A stretch of 64,000 bases of DNA from Cognatishimia sp. 1_MG-2023 (GCF_030548175.1 NZ_JAUORX010000007.1:1-64000), one strand, 5' to 3'; shown: positions 45,320-54,788, counted from the first letter of the stretch. Made by a program: numbers and translations. The notes: generated by a model from the sequence alone, not told the origin.

Positions 45320-45623
45320 CGATCACATCTCCTGTAGTCTTTGCAAAACGAACTTTTTTGTCGCCTTCGATTTTGAAGCCAACGCGTGTTGCTTTACCGT
45401 TTGCATCCAAGAATGCCAGGTTGCTCAACTGGATCGGCATTGCCTTAGGCACGCGACCACCTTGGTCAGTCTGGGATTGCTTGGTGTGGCGGATGGCCAT
45501 GTTAACGCCGTCTACCACTGCTTTACCGGCTTTAGGATCAACAGAAGCGATAACGCCCTCTTTACCCTTGTCTTTGCCAGCAAGTACGACAACTTTGTCG
45601 CCTTTTTTCAACTTAGCAGCCAT
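45312..45623 (-). CDS. rplX: 50S ribosomal protein L24
   Basis: 103 residues, KOW motif [20 protein letters not shown] at 6-25. An early assembly protein. It starts one base after the rplN stop and overlaps rplE. Confidence 0.97.
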   Translation of the reverse strand: MAAKLKKGDKVVVLAGKDKGKEGVIASVDPKAGKAVVDGVNMAIRHTKQSQTDQGGRVPKAMPIQLSNLAFLDANGKATRVGFKIEGDKKVRFAKTTGDVIDA

Positions 45624-45624
45624 C

Positions 45625-45993
45625 TTACAGCACCTCCGGCGCGAGTGAGATGATTTTCATGAAGTTCTTTGCGCGCAGTTCACGAACAACTGGGCCAAAG
45701 ATACGTGTACCCACTGGCTCACCTGCGTTGTTCAGGATCACTGCAGCGTTGCGATCAAAGCGGATCGCTGTACCGTCTTCACGGCGAACTTCTTTAGCGG
45801 TGCGTACAACAACGGCCTTACGGACGTCGCCTTTTTTAACGCGACCACGTGGGATAGCTTCTTTAACCGAGACGACGATAACGTCACCTACGGAAGCGTA
45901 CTTACGCTTAGAGCCACCCAGAACCTTGATGCACTGAACTCGGCGAGCGCCAGAGTTGTCAGCAACATCCAGGTTTGTTTGCATCTGGATCAT
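45625..45993 (-). CDS. rplN: 50S ribosomal protein L14
   Basis: 122 residues, [21 protein letters not shown] and the C-terminal [24 protein letters not shown]. Full-length. A 90-base gap with hairpins lies between it and rpsQ. Confidence 0.98.
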   Translation of the reverse strand: MIQMQTNLDVADNSGARRVQCIKVLGGSKRKYASVGDVIVVSVKEAIPRGRVKKGDVRKAVVVRTAKEVRREDGTAIRFDRNAAVILNNAGEPVGTRIFGPVVRELRAKNFMKIISLAPEVL

Positions 45994-46011
45994 TTGGTTT
46001 CTCCCGACCTT

Positions 46012-46093
46012 TGGGAACTGACGATGCGTGTCAGCTATGTTCCCAGGGTTTCGACTTTGTTAAGTCGTCCGGGAAGCTTAGATTTAAGCTTCC
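46012..46093 (-). other. Intercistronic hairpins between rpsQ and rplN
   Basis: TGGGAA-CTGAC...GTCAG...TTCCCA (46012-46045) forms a long stem with an internal loop. GGAAGCTTA-GATT-TAAGCTTCC (46072-46093) is a perfect 9-bp stem that spans the rpsQ stop codon. No T-run on the minus strand. Confidence 0.65.
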
Positions 46094-46314
46094 AGAACTT
46101 CCCAACGTTTCGTTTTCGACTTTGGTGCGCACTCAATGATTTTGACTTTGTCACCAACGTTGAAAGCATTCTGCTCATCGTGAGCCCGGTACTTTTTGGA
46201 CTTACGGATGGTTTTCTTTAGAACTGGGTGTGTAAAGCGACGCTCTACAGATACAGTTACGGTCTGTTCGTTTGCGTTGCTTGTTACAACGCCGCTCAGG
46301 ATACGCTTAGGCAT
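46084..46314 (-). CDS. rpsQ: 30S ribosomal protein S17
   Basis: 76 residues, [30 protein letters not shown]... An OB-fold primary 16S binder. Its stop codon lies within a perfect 9-bp hairpin. Thirteen bases after rpmC. Confidence 0.97.
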   Translation of the reverse strand: MPKRILSGVVTSNANEQTVTVSVERRFTHPVLKKTIRKSKKYRAHDEQNAFNVGDKVKIIECAPKSKTKRWEVLEA

Positions 46315-46327
46315 GTCTCAAAGCTCC

Positions 46328-46528
46328 TTATTCTGCGGCTTGCGCGGCTTTTTCGTTCAAAATGGTTTTCACGCGGGCAGCGTTACGGCGAGCCGCTTTG
46401 ATGCCTGAAGTGTTTTCCATTTGACCGGTAGCCTGTTGAAAGCGCAGGTTGAAGCTTTCTTTTTTCAGGTTTGCGAGTTCGTCGCGGAGCTCTTCCGCAG
46501 ACTTCTCACGAAGTTCATTGGCGTTCAT
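46328..46528 (-). CDS. rpmC: 50S ribosomal protein L29
   Basis: 66 residues, [39 protein letters not shown]. First gene of the rpmC-rpmD block. In most bacteria rplP directly precedes it; here 4.6 kb of cargo separates them and rpmC has its own promoter. Confidence 0.97.
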   Translation of the reverse strand: MNANELREKSAEELRDELANLKKESFNLRFQQATGQMENTSGIKAARRNAARVKTILNEKAAQAAE

Positions 46529-46649
46529 GCGCCTTTTCCTTTCTCAAAACACCAGAAGGCCCCGAACGGTATGCTTAGGGTCACCTTTTAATCTGGTGGA
46601 AGACATTCACACACACGAATCCCGTCGCCGGGAATCCGTGAGATACGCG

Positions 46650-46678
46650 TCTATAGGTGGGGCATGCTTCTAGGGCAA
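46650..46678 (-). promoter_or_regulatory. Sigma70-type promoter of the rpmC-rpmD block
   Basis: On the minus strand TTGCCC (46673-46678), 17 bases, TATAGA (46650-46655). Leader of about 115 bases before rpmC. Same -10 sequence as the rpmH promoter in this window. Confidence 0.7.
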
Positions 46679-46729
46679 GCGAAAGATTCAATTTTCTCGC
46701 AAAAAACGCAATAAAACTTAGGCTATTCG

Positions 46730-47413
46730 TTATCCGCCAAACACCCGATCCTGAAACCAAATCAGGCTCGGGTATGCACAGAGCCAAATCCAGAAAAAGC
46801 GGTTCAATCCGAACAGGCAGGCATTCGCCAGATGGAAAGTCGCCGCGATGGCCATTCCGATCCATAGGGCAACTGGGTGCAGTAAGGCCAAGGGGAAGAT
46901 CACCTCGAACCCCATCACACTCCAGCTCATCAGCCATAGCAACCGTGGGCGCGCGGCCCAGCTGCGCAGGCTCTCAGAGACTGGATAGGCCGAAAAGCGG
47001 AACACATCGACCAGCGCTCTGCCTGAGCGCCACTCGGGGTTCACGATTTTCACATAGCCCGACACGAAATAGGACAGCACCAGTTGCACCGCCAAATAGG
47101 CCATCGCCAACTCCTGCCACTGCCCCGGAGGCGCAAGGTGCGCCGCCATCAGGCAGGTGGTGATCAGCATCGTCATTTTATCCGCGCCGCCATTATATGG
47201 CCCGTTGAAGCGATGCAGATAGACCAAGCCGGTCAACCAAAGCGTCACAACCGCCCCGTCGCTATGCCAACCGGTTAACATCCAAAGACACGCAAGGATG
47301 CGCACGCCAAACAGCGCGCGGTCGCGACCTCCTAGGAAATGCTCGACTGATTGCTGTAGAACGGCCAAGGCCAGCATGATTTCGGTCAGGCGAATGATGG
47401 CGTCCAAACTCAT
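46730..47413 (-). CDS. HTTM-like multi-pass membrane protein
   Basis: 227 residues with about five to six hydrophobic segments. The motif RFNGPYNGGADKMT and the following helix, then GYVKIVNPEWRSGRAL, resemble HTTM/vitamin K-dependent carboxylase-like membrane proteins. Carboxylase activity is not supported; bacterial HTTM proteins have unknown roles. It overlaps by four bases the 139-residue gene before it, so the two are coupled. The pair lies in the ribosomal gap between rplP and rpmC. Confidence 0.7.
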   Translation of the reverse strand: MSLDAIIRLTEIMLALAVLQQSVEHFLGGRDRALFGVRILACLWMLTGWHSDGAVVTLWLTGLVYLHRFNGPYNGGADKMTMLITTCLMAAHLAPPGQWQELAMAYLAVQLVLSYFVSGYVKIVNPEWRSGRALVDVFRFSAYPVSESLRSWAARPRLLWLMSWSVMGFEVIFPLALLHPVALWIGMAIAATFHLANACLFGLNRFFWIWLCAYPSLIWFQDRVFGG

Positions 47414-47829
47414 AGCGTCACCTCGGCCAAGGACACCGGAGTGCTTTCATACAAGACCTCACCCACGATCTGATCCCCTTCGGGCACGAGGAACATTAGG
47501 CGAAACTGCAAGTCTCCTGCCTGCCCTACTAGTCGTTCCGCGATCATCCGGTTCAACTCGCCTACCGAATGATCCACAACGCCGGACACCAGCCGCTCGG
47601 ATAAGGACACCATATACAGCTGCGTATTACGTTCAGGGTTCCAGACCATACGCCGCGCCATCTGGCCAAGCGACACCCGTTCGGGGATTGGATGGCTTTC
47701 TTGCCACGCCCCCTCTTTTCCTTGGACAATTAAGCGATACTCCACCCGAGGCGACGGGCCAACGGTTTTGAAAAAGCGCCAACTGGGAAAGAGCACAGGC
47801 AAAAGCAAAGACACGGTTTTTAACAACAT
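47410..47829 (-). CDS. Partner protein of the HTTM-like gene, unrecognised
   Basis: 139 residues. A hydrophobic N-terminal segment (1-15, possible signal anchor) is followed by a soluble beta-rich part with no motif I can name. The stop overlaps the HTTM-like start (ATGA), implying a stoichiometric partner. The only functional hint is that coupling and the likely periplasmic location. The AT content is similar to the neighbours, so recent transfer is not evident. Confidence 0.7.
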   Translation of the reverse strand: MLLKTVSLLLPVLFPSWRFFKTVGPSPRVEYRLIVQGKEGAWQESHPIPERVSLGQMARRMVWNPERNTQLYMVSLSERLVSGVVDHSVGELNRMIAERLVGQAGDLQFRLMFLVPEGDQIVGEVLYESTPVSLAEVTL

Positions 47830-47901
47830 GCTTCACATGTAGCCGGTGCGGTTTTCAAAAAGGTTTCTGAAATGCGAAAATCAACGAACTGCGGAATTTT
47901 G

Positions 47902-48117
47902 TCAGGAATTCAAGTAGCCCGCCGTCAGCGAGATAAACGCGCCGACATGCACCAGCATAATGGCGCGGTCTTTCCACATGACGCCAACCGCGAACCACAG
48001 AAGAATGCCGATGATGAAAAAGAAAACGTTCCATGGAACAATGTTCAAACCTGTCAGCCCATAGCCCACCAACTGAATAGCCGTAGCAATCCACTTAACG
48101 ATGTCGACGGTTTTCAT
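47902..48117 (-). CDS. Small membrane protein of unknown function
   Basis: 71 residues with two hydrophobic segments (about 8-28 and 33-68) that could form three helices; MKTVDIVKWIATAIQLVGYG at the N-terminus. The ATG at 48117 has AGGGGAAG upstream, a strong ribosome-binding site; the longer frame to 48207 is unlikely. No function assigned. It is divergent from the 2OG oxygenase gene. Confidence 0.75.
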   Translation of the reverse strand: MKTVDIVKWIATAIQLVGYGLTGLNIVPWNVFFFIIGILLWFAVGVMWKDRAIMLVHVGAFISLTAGYLNS

Positions 48118-48247
48118 ACGCTTCCCCTTTGGCACAGAGGACGATGTTAACTGAATTTCAATCGCGCTCATCCAAAAAAACGCCAGATCATTCGTTATTT
48201 TCGCCACAAGGCTCGCGCTTTGGAAACGGCTCAGCTAACACAGGATT

Positions 48248-48868
48248 ATGTCCCAGATTGAATCGCTCTTCGTGACCCGCCTGTATCGTGCTGCTTTGTC
48301 AGAATTCGGCCCCGCTGTTGATGCGGCCGAGATGGAAAACTCTTGCCTTGTGATTGCGCAAGATGATGAGGCCGGCCAGGAATGGTGTGAAGAACACGAT
48401 TTTCCGGGCTACACCTCTTATGCGTCTTTGACGGACCTGCCGTGGCGCTTTCCGATCTTTGCTGATCTGGTAAAGTCATTGGATGAACACGTCGCGGCTT
48501 TTGCCAAAGATTTGGATTTCAATCTTGATGGCCGCAAATTGGTTCTCGAAGATCTGTGGATCAACATCCTGCCCGAAGGCGGCAGCCATTCGGCCCATAT
48601 CCATCCGCATTCAGTGATCAGCGGCACAACCTACGTCGCGATGCCTGAAGGCGCGAGTGCGCTCAAGCTCGAGGACCCACGCCACGCAATGATGATGGCC
48701 GCCCCACCCCGTATCAAAGACGCCCGCCGCGAGATGCAGAACTTTATCTACGTCAAACCAGATGTGGGTGACGTGCTGCTTTGGGAAAGCTGGCTACGCC
48801 ACGAAGTTCCTATGAACATGTCTGAAGACGACCGGATTTCGGTGAGCTTTAATTACCGGTGGGAATAG
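48248..48868 (+). CDS. TIGR02466-type 2OG-Fe(II) oxygenase
   Basis: 206 residues. The C-terminal jelly-roll has the putative iron ligands in HSAHIHPHSVISGTTYV and LRHEVPMNMSEDDRISVSFNYRW, with the Arg likely contacting 2-oxoglutarate. This putative oxygenase family has unknown substrates and is common in marine bacteria. Single gene with 130-base and 193-base flanks. Confidence 0.85.
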   Translation: MSQIESLFVTRLYRAALSEFGPAVDAAEMENSCLVIAQDDEAGQEWCEEHDFPGYTSYASLTDLPWRFPIFADLVKSLDEHVAAFAKDLDFNLDGRKLVLEDLWINILPEGGSHSAHIHPHSVISGTTYVAMPEGASALKLEDPRHAMMMAAPPRIKDARREMQNFIYVKPDVGDVLLWESWLRHEVPMNMSEDDRISVSFNYRWE

Positions 48869-49061
48869 CGCCGCCTGGGATTTGGTGAGCGCTCCTTGCC
48901 CAGCGTAGTTCTTTCAGCACATATTGCTTACCAAAATCTGACACGGAATACGTGTTTCGGAAATGAAACAGTACCGCATTTCATGCAGCTTCATCTTGCC
49001 ATTCAGAGTGTATTAACGAATAAGAAGCGCATTCGAAGCCAAGCACAAATTTAGGTACAAT

Positions 49062-49700
49062 ATGAAACTAGTTCCCCTAACTGTCATTCTCTCTCTGCCT
49101 ATTTTGGGTGCATGTGGCCCAACCGGCTTCGCATCCTCAGCAACTGCATCGCGAGTTGCGCCAGCCTCAGGCGGAACGGTCAATCTAAGCCTTAGCAGTG
49201 AATCTAACCGTTCTGTTAGCCGTGCAGGCGTTGGTACAGTTGCTTACGTTTCTGGTACCGACGTAGACCGTGGCCAAATCGTCGCCGCAGCAGGAATTTC
49301 TGGCACACCAAATGTCGGAGCGGCTCGCACCTCTGGCAGCGGCACCTACACAACGCGATATCAATATGTCGTGGTCGACAATATCACCAGAACAGATACG
49401 CTGATCTCTGGAACGCGCGGCGAGGAAGCGGGTACAATGAGCTTGGCTGCCGATTTCGATGCTGGCACACTAACTGGCTCCACAAGTGAGTTAACCGTGA
49501 ACGGTACAATTTCAGGCTCCGATGTCGGCGGCAACGTAACTGCAAACTACTCGGGTAGCGTTTTGGGCGGCGGCACAATTTCAGGCAGCGTTAATGGAGA
49601 GCTAGCAGGTGATATTGGAACAAACGGCGTAATCGCCACGTTCCATGGATCTGATAATAATACAGTCATGGCAGGAGGGCTTGTAGGGTCTGCAGATTAA
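49062..49700 (+). CDS. Surface lipoprotein with TbpB-like barrel, probable Slam substrate
   Basis: 212 residues. The lipobox LGAC places the lipidated Cys at 18. A Ser/Gly-rich stretch (about 20-120) precedes a C-terminal beta-rich domain (125-212) with SLAADFDAGTLTGS, TANYSGSVLGGGTISGSVNG and GVIATFHGSDNNTVMAGGLVGS. This pattern is that of the transferrin-binding-protein-like barrel found in Slam-dependent surface lipoproteins such as TbpB, HpuA and fHbp relatives. A Slam gene follows 35 bases downstream in the same direction. Only one barrel and no large handle domain are present, so the ligand cannot be inferred. The upstream gap (48869-49061) has a 6-bp inverted repeat GAAATG/CATTTC at 48960-48982 and an ACACG/CGTGT stem near 48944. 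Confidence 0.78.
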   Translation: MKLVPLTVILSLPILGACGPTGFASSATASRVAPASGGTVNLSLSSESNRSVSRAGVGTVAYVSGTDVDRGQIVAAAGISGTPNVGAARTSGSGTYTTRYQYVVVDNITRTDTLISGTRGEEAGTMSLAADFDAGTLTGSTSELTVNGTISGSDVGGNVTANYSGSVLGGGTISGSVNGELAGDIGTNGVIATFHGSDNNTVMAGGLVGSAD

Positions 49701-49735
49701 GTCGCCCCACTAGGCTAAATAATCATGGCATTTGA

Positions 49736-51028
49736 ATGAAACATAAATCCCTTCGATTGACCTTAACAGCCATGGCATTCGCCATGGCTGTTCCCGTTTT
49801 TGCCTCTGAAGAAAGCCCTACGTTAGAAAGCCGTCTAGCAAGCCTAATCAACGTTGGACAGATTGATGAGGCACGCTCACTTCTCGAGACGTCCCCTCAT
49901 GAAAAGGCAGATCGCCTATTACTCGAAGGACGTATTCACAAGGTTGAAGGGCGCTTCGCGCTTGCCTCCGACATACTAGAAAAGGCACTTCGTTTACGTC
50001 CATCGGATATTACCATCCGCAGAGAGCTAGCGCATACGCAATACCTGACTGGACAACTCGGTCGGGCGAAATTTCATTTAGAGCGCCTACAGCGAGATGA
50101 CTCCTCGCCCATACTACAAAAAAGTTATGCAGGGTTTCTTACAAAAATTTACCAAGAACGCCCGCTTTCATTCCAGGCAAATATTACACTTGAACCCTCA
50201 ACGAATCTTACCAGAGGCACATCGGCAACTGTGCTGGCAACAGCCGGAGCGGATATAGCGATTTCAGAAGAATCGAGATCTCAATCAGGTGTGGGACTAC
50301 AGGTTGGTCTTGGTGCAAACTACAACGCATTTGCCTCGCCAAATCAGCGCCTCAGCTTCGGTCTGGAAGTTCGCGAATTGCGGTACAGTGTTAAGAATGA
50401 TCTGGGGTATACAGGCACGGAGATCAGTCTACGATACGACCTACGACAGGGCCGCACACGGCTAAGCCTTCAGCCATACATGCGCCTCCAAGACCGGAAC
50501 GATGGCCTGCGCACGACATCGCAGGGGTTACGTCTGAATTCAGATTTCACGCTGTCTAAGCGAAGCCTATTGCTTGCAGAAACAAGCGTGGAACACCAGA
50601 AGTTTCGCGATGCATCTCAAAGGAATGGCTGGTCTGCATCCGGTAATCTAGGCGTGAAATTTCAAGCAACGAAACGCACACGCATGACATTCGGTATCGC
50701 ATTAGAAAGCAACAAAACGAATTTACCGCATCATCGTTACAGCGGAACCGGGATTTTTGCGTCTATCGACAGCTCTCTTTCAACAGGCTTGAACCTGTCC
50801 GCGAAGCTCAGTTTGGGCCAGCGCGATTTTAGCGACGAGTTCCCTTTACTTGGATACGCAAGACACGACGAGTTTGCGCAAGTGACGGTTAGCGCTTGGA
50901 GTCCGCGCTGGCACATTGTGGGCTTCAGCCCGACTGTTAGCTGTAGCCACGTAATCAATACATCCAATGTTACCCTATACGACTACCAAGCAACCGGATG
51001 CCAAATCGGATTCTCCCGGAACTTTTAG
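49736..51028 (+). CDS. Slam-family outer-membrane lipoprotein translocator
   Basis: 430 residues. Signal peptide 1-23, then a TPR-rich periplasmic domain (25-140, with repeats such as LLEGRIHKVEGRFALASDILEKAL and TGQLGRAKFHLERL), then a C-terminal DUF560-type beta barrel (145-430) ending CQIGFSRNF with a terminal Phe. This is the architecture of surface lipoprotein assembly modulators (type XI secretion), which carry lipoproteins across the outer membrane. The adjacent lipoprotein with a TbpB-like barrel is the expected substrate. Located in the rplP-rpmC gap. The Shine-Dalgarno is weak; translation could depend on the upstream gene. It shares a terminator with rplP. Confidence 0.82.
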   Translation: MKHKSLRLTLTAMAFAMAVPVFASEESPTLESRLASLINVGQIDEARSLLETSPHEKADRLLLEGRIHKVEGRFALASDILEKALRLRPSDITIRRELAHTQYLTGQLGRAKFHLERLQRDDSSPILQKSYAGFLTKIYQERPLSFQANITLEPSTNLTRGTSATVLATAGADIAISEESRSQSGVGLQVGLGANYNAFASPNQRLSFGLEVRELRYSVKNDLGYTGTEISLRYDLRQGRTRLSLQPYMRLQDRNDGLRTTSQGLRLNSDFTLSKRSLLLAETSVEHQKFRDASQRNGWSASGNLGVKFQATKRTRMTFGIALESNKTNLPHHRYSGTGIFASIDSSLSTGLNLSAKLSLGQRDFSDEFPLLGYARHDEFAQVTVSAWSPRWHIVGFSPTVSCSHVINTSNVTLYDYQATGCQIGFSRNF

Positions 51029-51057
51029 TCAGCTGCGTCTTTACTCAAAACAAAAAA

Positions 51058-51083
51058 GCCCCCGCCGCATTCGCGCCGGGGGC
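51058..51083. terminator. Bidirectional terminator, Slam gene / rplP
   Basis: AAAAAAGCCCCCG, GC-rich loop, CGGGGGCTTT. On the minus strand followed by TTTTTT, ending the rplB-rplP block; on the plus strand weak (TTTCATT). Confidence 0.87.
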
Positions 51084-51095
51084 TTTCATTATTTC

Positions 51096-51119
51096 GTAGG
51101 GTGCGCGGTTAAGCGCACC
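51096..51119. repeat. REP-like unit GTAGGGTGCGC
   Basis: GTAG, then GGTGCGC-GGTTAA-GCGCACC. Same design as the three units at 58063-58190, in opposite orientation. It lies directly after the rplP stop. Confidence 0.6.
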
Positions 51120-51126
51120 GAAACGT

Positions 51127-51540
51127 TTACCAGTCTTCGCGAACAACAACGCGGGTTTTCACCGGCAGTTTCATCGCAGCCAAACGTAGCGCTTCACGTG
51201 CGATATCTTCGGCAACGCCGTCGATTTCAAACATGATGCGACCAGGCTTAACTTTGCAGGCCCAATAATCCACGGAACCTTTACCTTTACCCATACGAAC
51301 TTCGACAGGCTTAGAGGTAACAGGCAGATCCGGGAAAATACGGATCCAAACACGACCCTGACGTTTCATGTGACGAGTCATCGCACGACGAGCCGCCTCA
51401 ATCTGACGTGCAGTGACACGTTCTGGCTGAAGTGATTTCAGACCAAAGGAACCGAAGTTCAGAGTGGAGCCACCCTTTGCATCGCCTTTGATCCGGCCTT
51501 TGTGGGCCTTACGAAATTTAGTACGCTTTGGTTGAAGCAT
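51127..51540 (-). CDS. rplP: 50S ribosomal protein L16
   Basis: 137 residues, [19 protein letters not shown]... with [27 protein letters not shown]. Contacts the A-site tRNA region. Last gene of the rplB-rplP block; rpmC normally follows but lies 4.6 kb away. Confidence 0.97.
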   Translation of the reverse strand: MLQPKRTKFRKAHKGRIKGDAKGGSTLNFGSFGLKSLQPERVTARQIEAARRAMTRHMKRQGRVWIRIFPDLPVTSKPVEVRMGKGKGSVDYWACKVKPGRIMFEIDGVAEDIAREALRLAAMKLPVKTRVVVREDW

Positions 51541-51554
51541 CTTTCAGTTCTCCC

Positions 51555-52262
51555 TTAGCGACGACCGCCGGCACCACGAGGTGCAGGGCCATCTTGTACT
51601 TCTTGGGACTTACGGTCACGCGCTTGTGGATCGTGTTCCATGATCTCGCCTTTGAAGATCCAGGTTTTGATCCCGATGATGCCATAAGCAGTCATCGCTT
51701 CGGAGTGAGCGTAATCGATGTCGGCACGCAGAGTATGCAAAGGCACACGACCTTCACGATACCATTCTGTACGCGCGATTTCTGCACCACCCAGACGGCC
51801 AGCTACGTTTACCTTGATACCCAAGGCACCCATACGCATAGCGTTCTGTACGGCACGTTTCATCGCACGACGGAAAGAAACACGGCGTTCTAGCTGCTGA
51901 GCGATAGACTCGCCAACCAGCTGAGCGTCGAGCTCTGGCTTACGTACTTCAACAATGTTCAAGTGCAGCTCGGAGTCAGTCATCGAAGCAATTTTCTTGC
52001 GCAGAACTTCAATGTCTGCACCTTTTTTGCCGATGATAACACCAGGACGTGCTGTGTGGATTGTGACGCGGCACTTTTTGTGCGGACGTTCAATGATCAC
52101 ACGAGCAATACCAGCTTGCTTGCACTCTTTTTTGATGAATTCACGGATTTTAATGTCTTCAAGCAGAAGATCACCGAAGTCCTTGGATTCCGCATACCAG
52201 CGGCTGTCCCAAGTACGGTTGATCTGCAGGCGCATGCCGATTGGATTGACCTTATGTCCCAT
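51555..52262 (-). CDS. rpsC: 30S ribosomal protein S3
   Basis: 235 residues. N-terminal [26 protein letters not shown] domain with [12 protein letters not shown], and C-terminal [28 protein letters not shown]. At the mRNA entry site. Its start overlaps the rplV stop by one base. Confidence 0.98.
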   Translation of the reverse strand: MGHKVNPIGMRLQINRTWDSRWYAESKDFGDLLLEDIKIREFIKKECKQAGIARVIIERPHKKCRVTIHTARPGVIIGKKGADIEVLRKKIASMTDSELHLNIVEVRKPELDAQLVGESIAQQLERRVSFRRAMKRAVQNAMRMGALGIKVNVAGRLGGAEIARTEWYREGRVPLHTLRADIDYAHSEAMTAYGIIGIKTWIFKGEIMEHDPQARDRKSQEVQDGPAPRGAGGRR

Positions 52263-52642
52263 TACGCTTGCTCCTCAACTTGACGCACCTTGATGGTGAT
52301 CTCCGAGAACGGTTTGATGATTTTGCCGAAACGACCACGGGCACGAGGACGACCGCGTTTCATGATCAGGTTCTTACCAACATAGGCCTCTGCAACGATC
52401 AACTCGTCAACGTCGAGGTTGTGGTTGTTTTCAGCATTGGCGATTGCGGACTGAAGGCATTTCTTCACGTCTGCAGCAACACGCTTGTTGGAGAAAGTCA
52501 GCTCAGTCAGAGCCTTTTCAACTTTCTTGCCACGGATCAAGCCTGCGACCAAGTTCAGCTTTTGCGGGGAGGTACGGAGCATGCGCAGTTTTGCCATTGC
52601 TTCGTTGTCTGCCACGCGGCGGGGATTCTTTGCCTTGCCCAT
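52262..52642 (-). CDS. rplV: 50S ribosomal protein L22
   Basis: 126 residues with [26 protein letters not shown] and the exit-tunnel loop region [22 protein letters not shown]. Usual length plus a short basic N-terminal extension. Three bases after rpsS. Confidence 0.97.
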   Translation of the reverse strand: MGKAKNPRRVADNEAMAKLRMLRTSPQKLNLVAGLIRGKKVEKALTELTFSNKRVAADVKKCLQSAIANAENNHNLDVDELIVAEAYVGKNLIMKRGRPRARGRFGKIIKPFSEITIKVRQVEEQA

Positions 52643-52645
52643 GAC

Positions 52646-52924
52646 TTACTTCCGTTTCGCTTTTTTGTCAGCAGCGTGACCGTAATAGGTACGAGTCGGG
52701 GAGTATTCACCGAACTTCTGACCAATCATGTCTTCTGTGACGTTTACAGGAACGTGTTTTTGACCGTTGTACACACCAAATGTCAGTCCAACGAACTGAG
52801 GTAGGATAGTGGAACGACGAGACCAAATCTTGATCACTTCGCTACGACCCGATTCACGAGCAGCTTCTGCCTTCTTGAGGACATAAGAGTCAACAAAAGG
52901 GCCTTTCCATACAGAGCGAGACAT
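52646..52924 (-). CDS. rpsS: 30S ribosomal protein S19
   Basis: 92 residues, [20 protein letters not shown]... and C-terminal [22 protein letters not shown] head protein paired with S13. Follows rplB by three bases. Confidence 0.98.
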   Translation of the reverse strand: MSRSVWKGPFVDSYVLKKAEAARESGRSEVIKIWSRRSTILPQFVGLTFGVYNGQKHVPVNVTEDMIGQKFGEYSPTRTYYGHAADKKAKRK

Positions 52925-52927
52925 AGA

Positions 52928-53770
52928 TTAACGTCCCTTCTTCTTGGCGTGACGCGAGCGGATAATAAGCTTTTGCGACGCTTTGTTCTTGTTGCGTGTA
53001 CGTGCACCTTTAGTCGGCTTACCCCAAGGAGTAACCGGGTGACGACCACCAGATGTACGACCTTCACCACCACCGTGTGGGTGATCGACCGGGTTCATAA
53101 CAACACCACGAACAGACGGGCGAACGCCTTTGTGACGCATACGACCGGCTTTACCGTAGTTCTGGTTCGAGTTGTCTGGGTTAGAAACCGCACCAACAGT
53201 TGCCAAGCATTCCTGACGGACCATGCGCAATTCGCCAGAAGAAAGGCGGATCTGAGCGTAGCCACCGTCACGACCAACGAACTGAGCATATGTACCAGCC
53301 GCACGAGCGATTTGACCGCCTTTGCCTGGTTTCAGTTCAATGTTGTGAATGATGGTACCGATTGGCATGCCAGAGAACGGCATAGCGTTACCTGGTTTGA
53401 TGTCGGCTTTGGCAGAAGCAATAACTTGGTCGCCAACAGCCATACGCTGTGCCGCCAAGATGTACGCTTGCTCGCCATCTTCATATTTGATCAATGCGAT
53501 GAACGCGGTACGGTTCGGGTCATATTCGATCCGCTCTACGGTTGCCGCGACATCAAATTTGTTACGTTTGAAATCTACGATCCGGTACAGACGCTTTGCG
53601 CCACCGCCACGACGACGTGATGTGATCCGTCCGGTGTTGTTCCGGCCGCCCGATTTAGTCAAACCCTCAGTGAGAGACTTGACTGGACGTCCTTTCCAAA
53701 GCTCCGAACGGTCGATCAGAACCAGCCCGCGCTGGCCCGGCGTCGTCGGTTTATACGACTTTAATGCCAT
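52928..53770 (-). CDS. rplB: 50S ribosomal protein L2
   Basis: 280 residues, [22 protein letters not shown]..., with the peptidyl-transferase-associated [19 protein letters not shown] containing the conserved His. First gene of the rplB-rplP block. Its 214-base upstream gap (53771-53984) contains two copies of ACCTTCGGGG (minus strand) that may form leader stems; no clear promoter was found there. rplW normally precedes it immediately. Confidence 0.98.
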   Translation of the reverse strand: MALKSYKPTTPGQRGLVLIDRSELWKGRPVKSLTEGLTKSGGRNNTGRITSRRRGGGAKRLYRIVDFKRNKFDVAATVERIEYDPNRTAFIALIKYEDGEQAYILAAQRMAVGDQVIASAKADIKPGNAMPFSGMPIGTIIHNIELKPGKGGQIARAAGTYAQFVGRDGGYAQIRLSSGELRMVRQECLATVGAVSNPDNSNQNYGKAGRMRHKGVRPSVRGVVMNPVDHPHGGGEGRTSGGRHPVTPWGKPTKGARTRNKNKASQKLIIRSRHAKKKGR

Positions 53771-53984
53771 GTTTACTGTCTTCCGTTTTAGCAGTGCGAG
53801 AGGGCCTTATGAGGTGCCGTTCCCGCGATGTTAGCCCCCCGAAGGTGGCCAGTATGAAGGGCCCCGAAGGTCCCGTTAGAAATAGCAAACAGCCCCAGAA
53901 CGAATCTGAGGCCGATTACCACTCGCGCGGAGTAACAGGGAATGGGGATGGTGGCAATAACTCTTTGGAAATTCGCCTATCCCG

Positions 53985-54788
53985 CTATGGCAAACCACGC
54001 TCGCGCAACCACTGATCTACAGCATCTGTGTAATCTCCCGGCCGCCCGAGCGAAGCATTAACGCCACGATGATCCCGATCGACTGGCAGGACAGAAACCT
54101 GCGATGCCAATGCTGCGAACGCGCGGGCGGATTGACATGGCCAGGCTCGATTTGTAGCGCAGGCAAATAATAACGGAGGATCTGCTGGGTCCATGTAAGT
54201 CGATGGTGATGCAGCCCTCCAAAGGGCCTTGTCTGACCCAAAGAACCTCCGCAAGAAACCCGAAGGTGATTTCGCCATAGTCACCTCAATATCGATCACC
54301 GACGTATCGAGCATTATTGCCCCCACAGGTGCTATTGCCCCTACCCGCTCCAACAATGCCTGACGCGTTGCGACGAGCGAAGCAATATGCCCCCCGGAAG
54401 AATGCCCCATCAGGATTACGCGATCCTTATCACCACCCCATTCGTGCGCATTCTTTTGGACATAAGCCAACGCCGCCGCGAAATCTTCGGCCTGATCCAA
54501 CTGATCAGCCTCCGGTAAAAGACGCGTACGCGCCGACACGAATATGTACCCTTTGGGCAACCAATGTTTTGCTTTCGCAAACCAAACATCGGGCCATCGC
54601 TTACTACCCGATGACCATGATCCGCCATGAAGCATCAAAATGATCGGCGCATTTTCGGCATTTGGCATCGAATAGACATCAAGCCTGTGTGACGGGCTTT
54701 CGCCGTAAGCATGCTCATCAACAATGACAAACCAAGCAAGCACAATCAAACCAAGAAGCGCAGCGATGAAATAGAGAAAGCGGATCAT
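53985..54788 (-). CDS. Alpha/beta hydrolase (esterase-like), membrane-anchored
   Basis: 267 residues. N-terminal membrane anchor or signal (about 5-22), oxyanion-hole HGGSWSSGS, nucleophile elbow GHSSGG (Ser near 129), and a C-terminal DRDHRGVNAS region holding the probable catalytic His. Resembles the BD-FAE/acetylesterase group. The substrate is unknown. It lies between the rplW terminator and rplB, splitting a pair of genes that is normally adjacent. Confidence 0.87.
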   Translation of the reverse strand: MIRFLYFIAALLGLIVLAWFVIVDEHAYGESPSHRLDVYSMPNAENAPIILMLHGGSWSSGSKRWPDVWFAKAKHWLPKGYIFVSARTRLLPEADQLDQAEDFAAALAYVQKNAHEWGGDKDRVILMGHSSGGHIASLVATRQALLERVGAIAPVGAIMLDTSVIDIEVTMAKSPSGFLRRFFGSDKALWRAASPSTYMDPADPPLLFACATNRAWPCQSARAFAALASQVSVLPVDRDHRGVNASLGRPGDYTDAVDQWLRERGLP

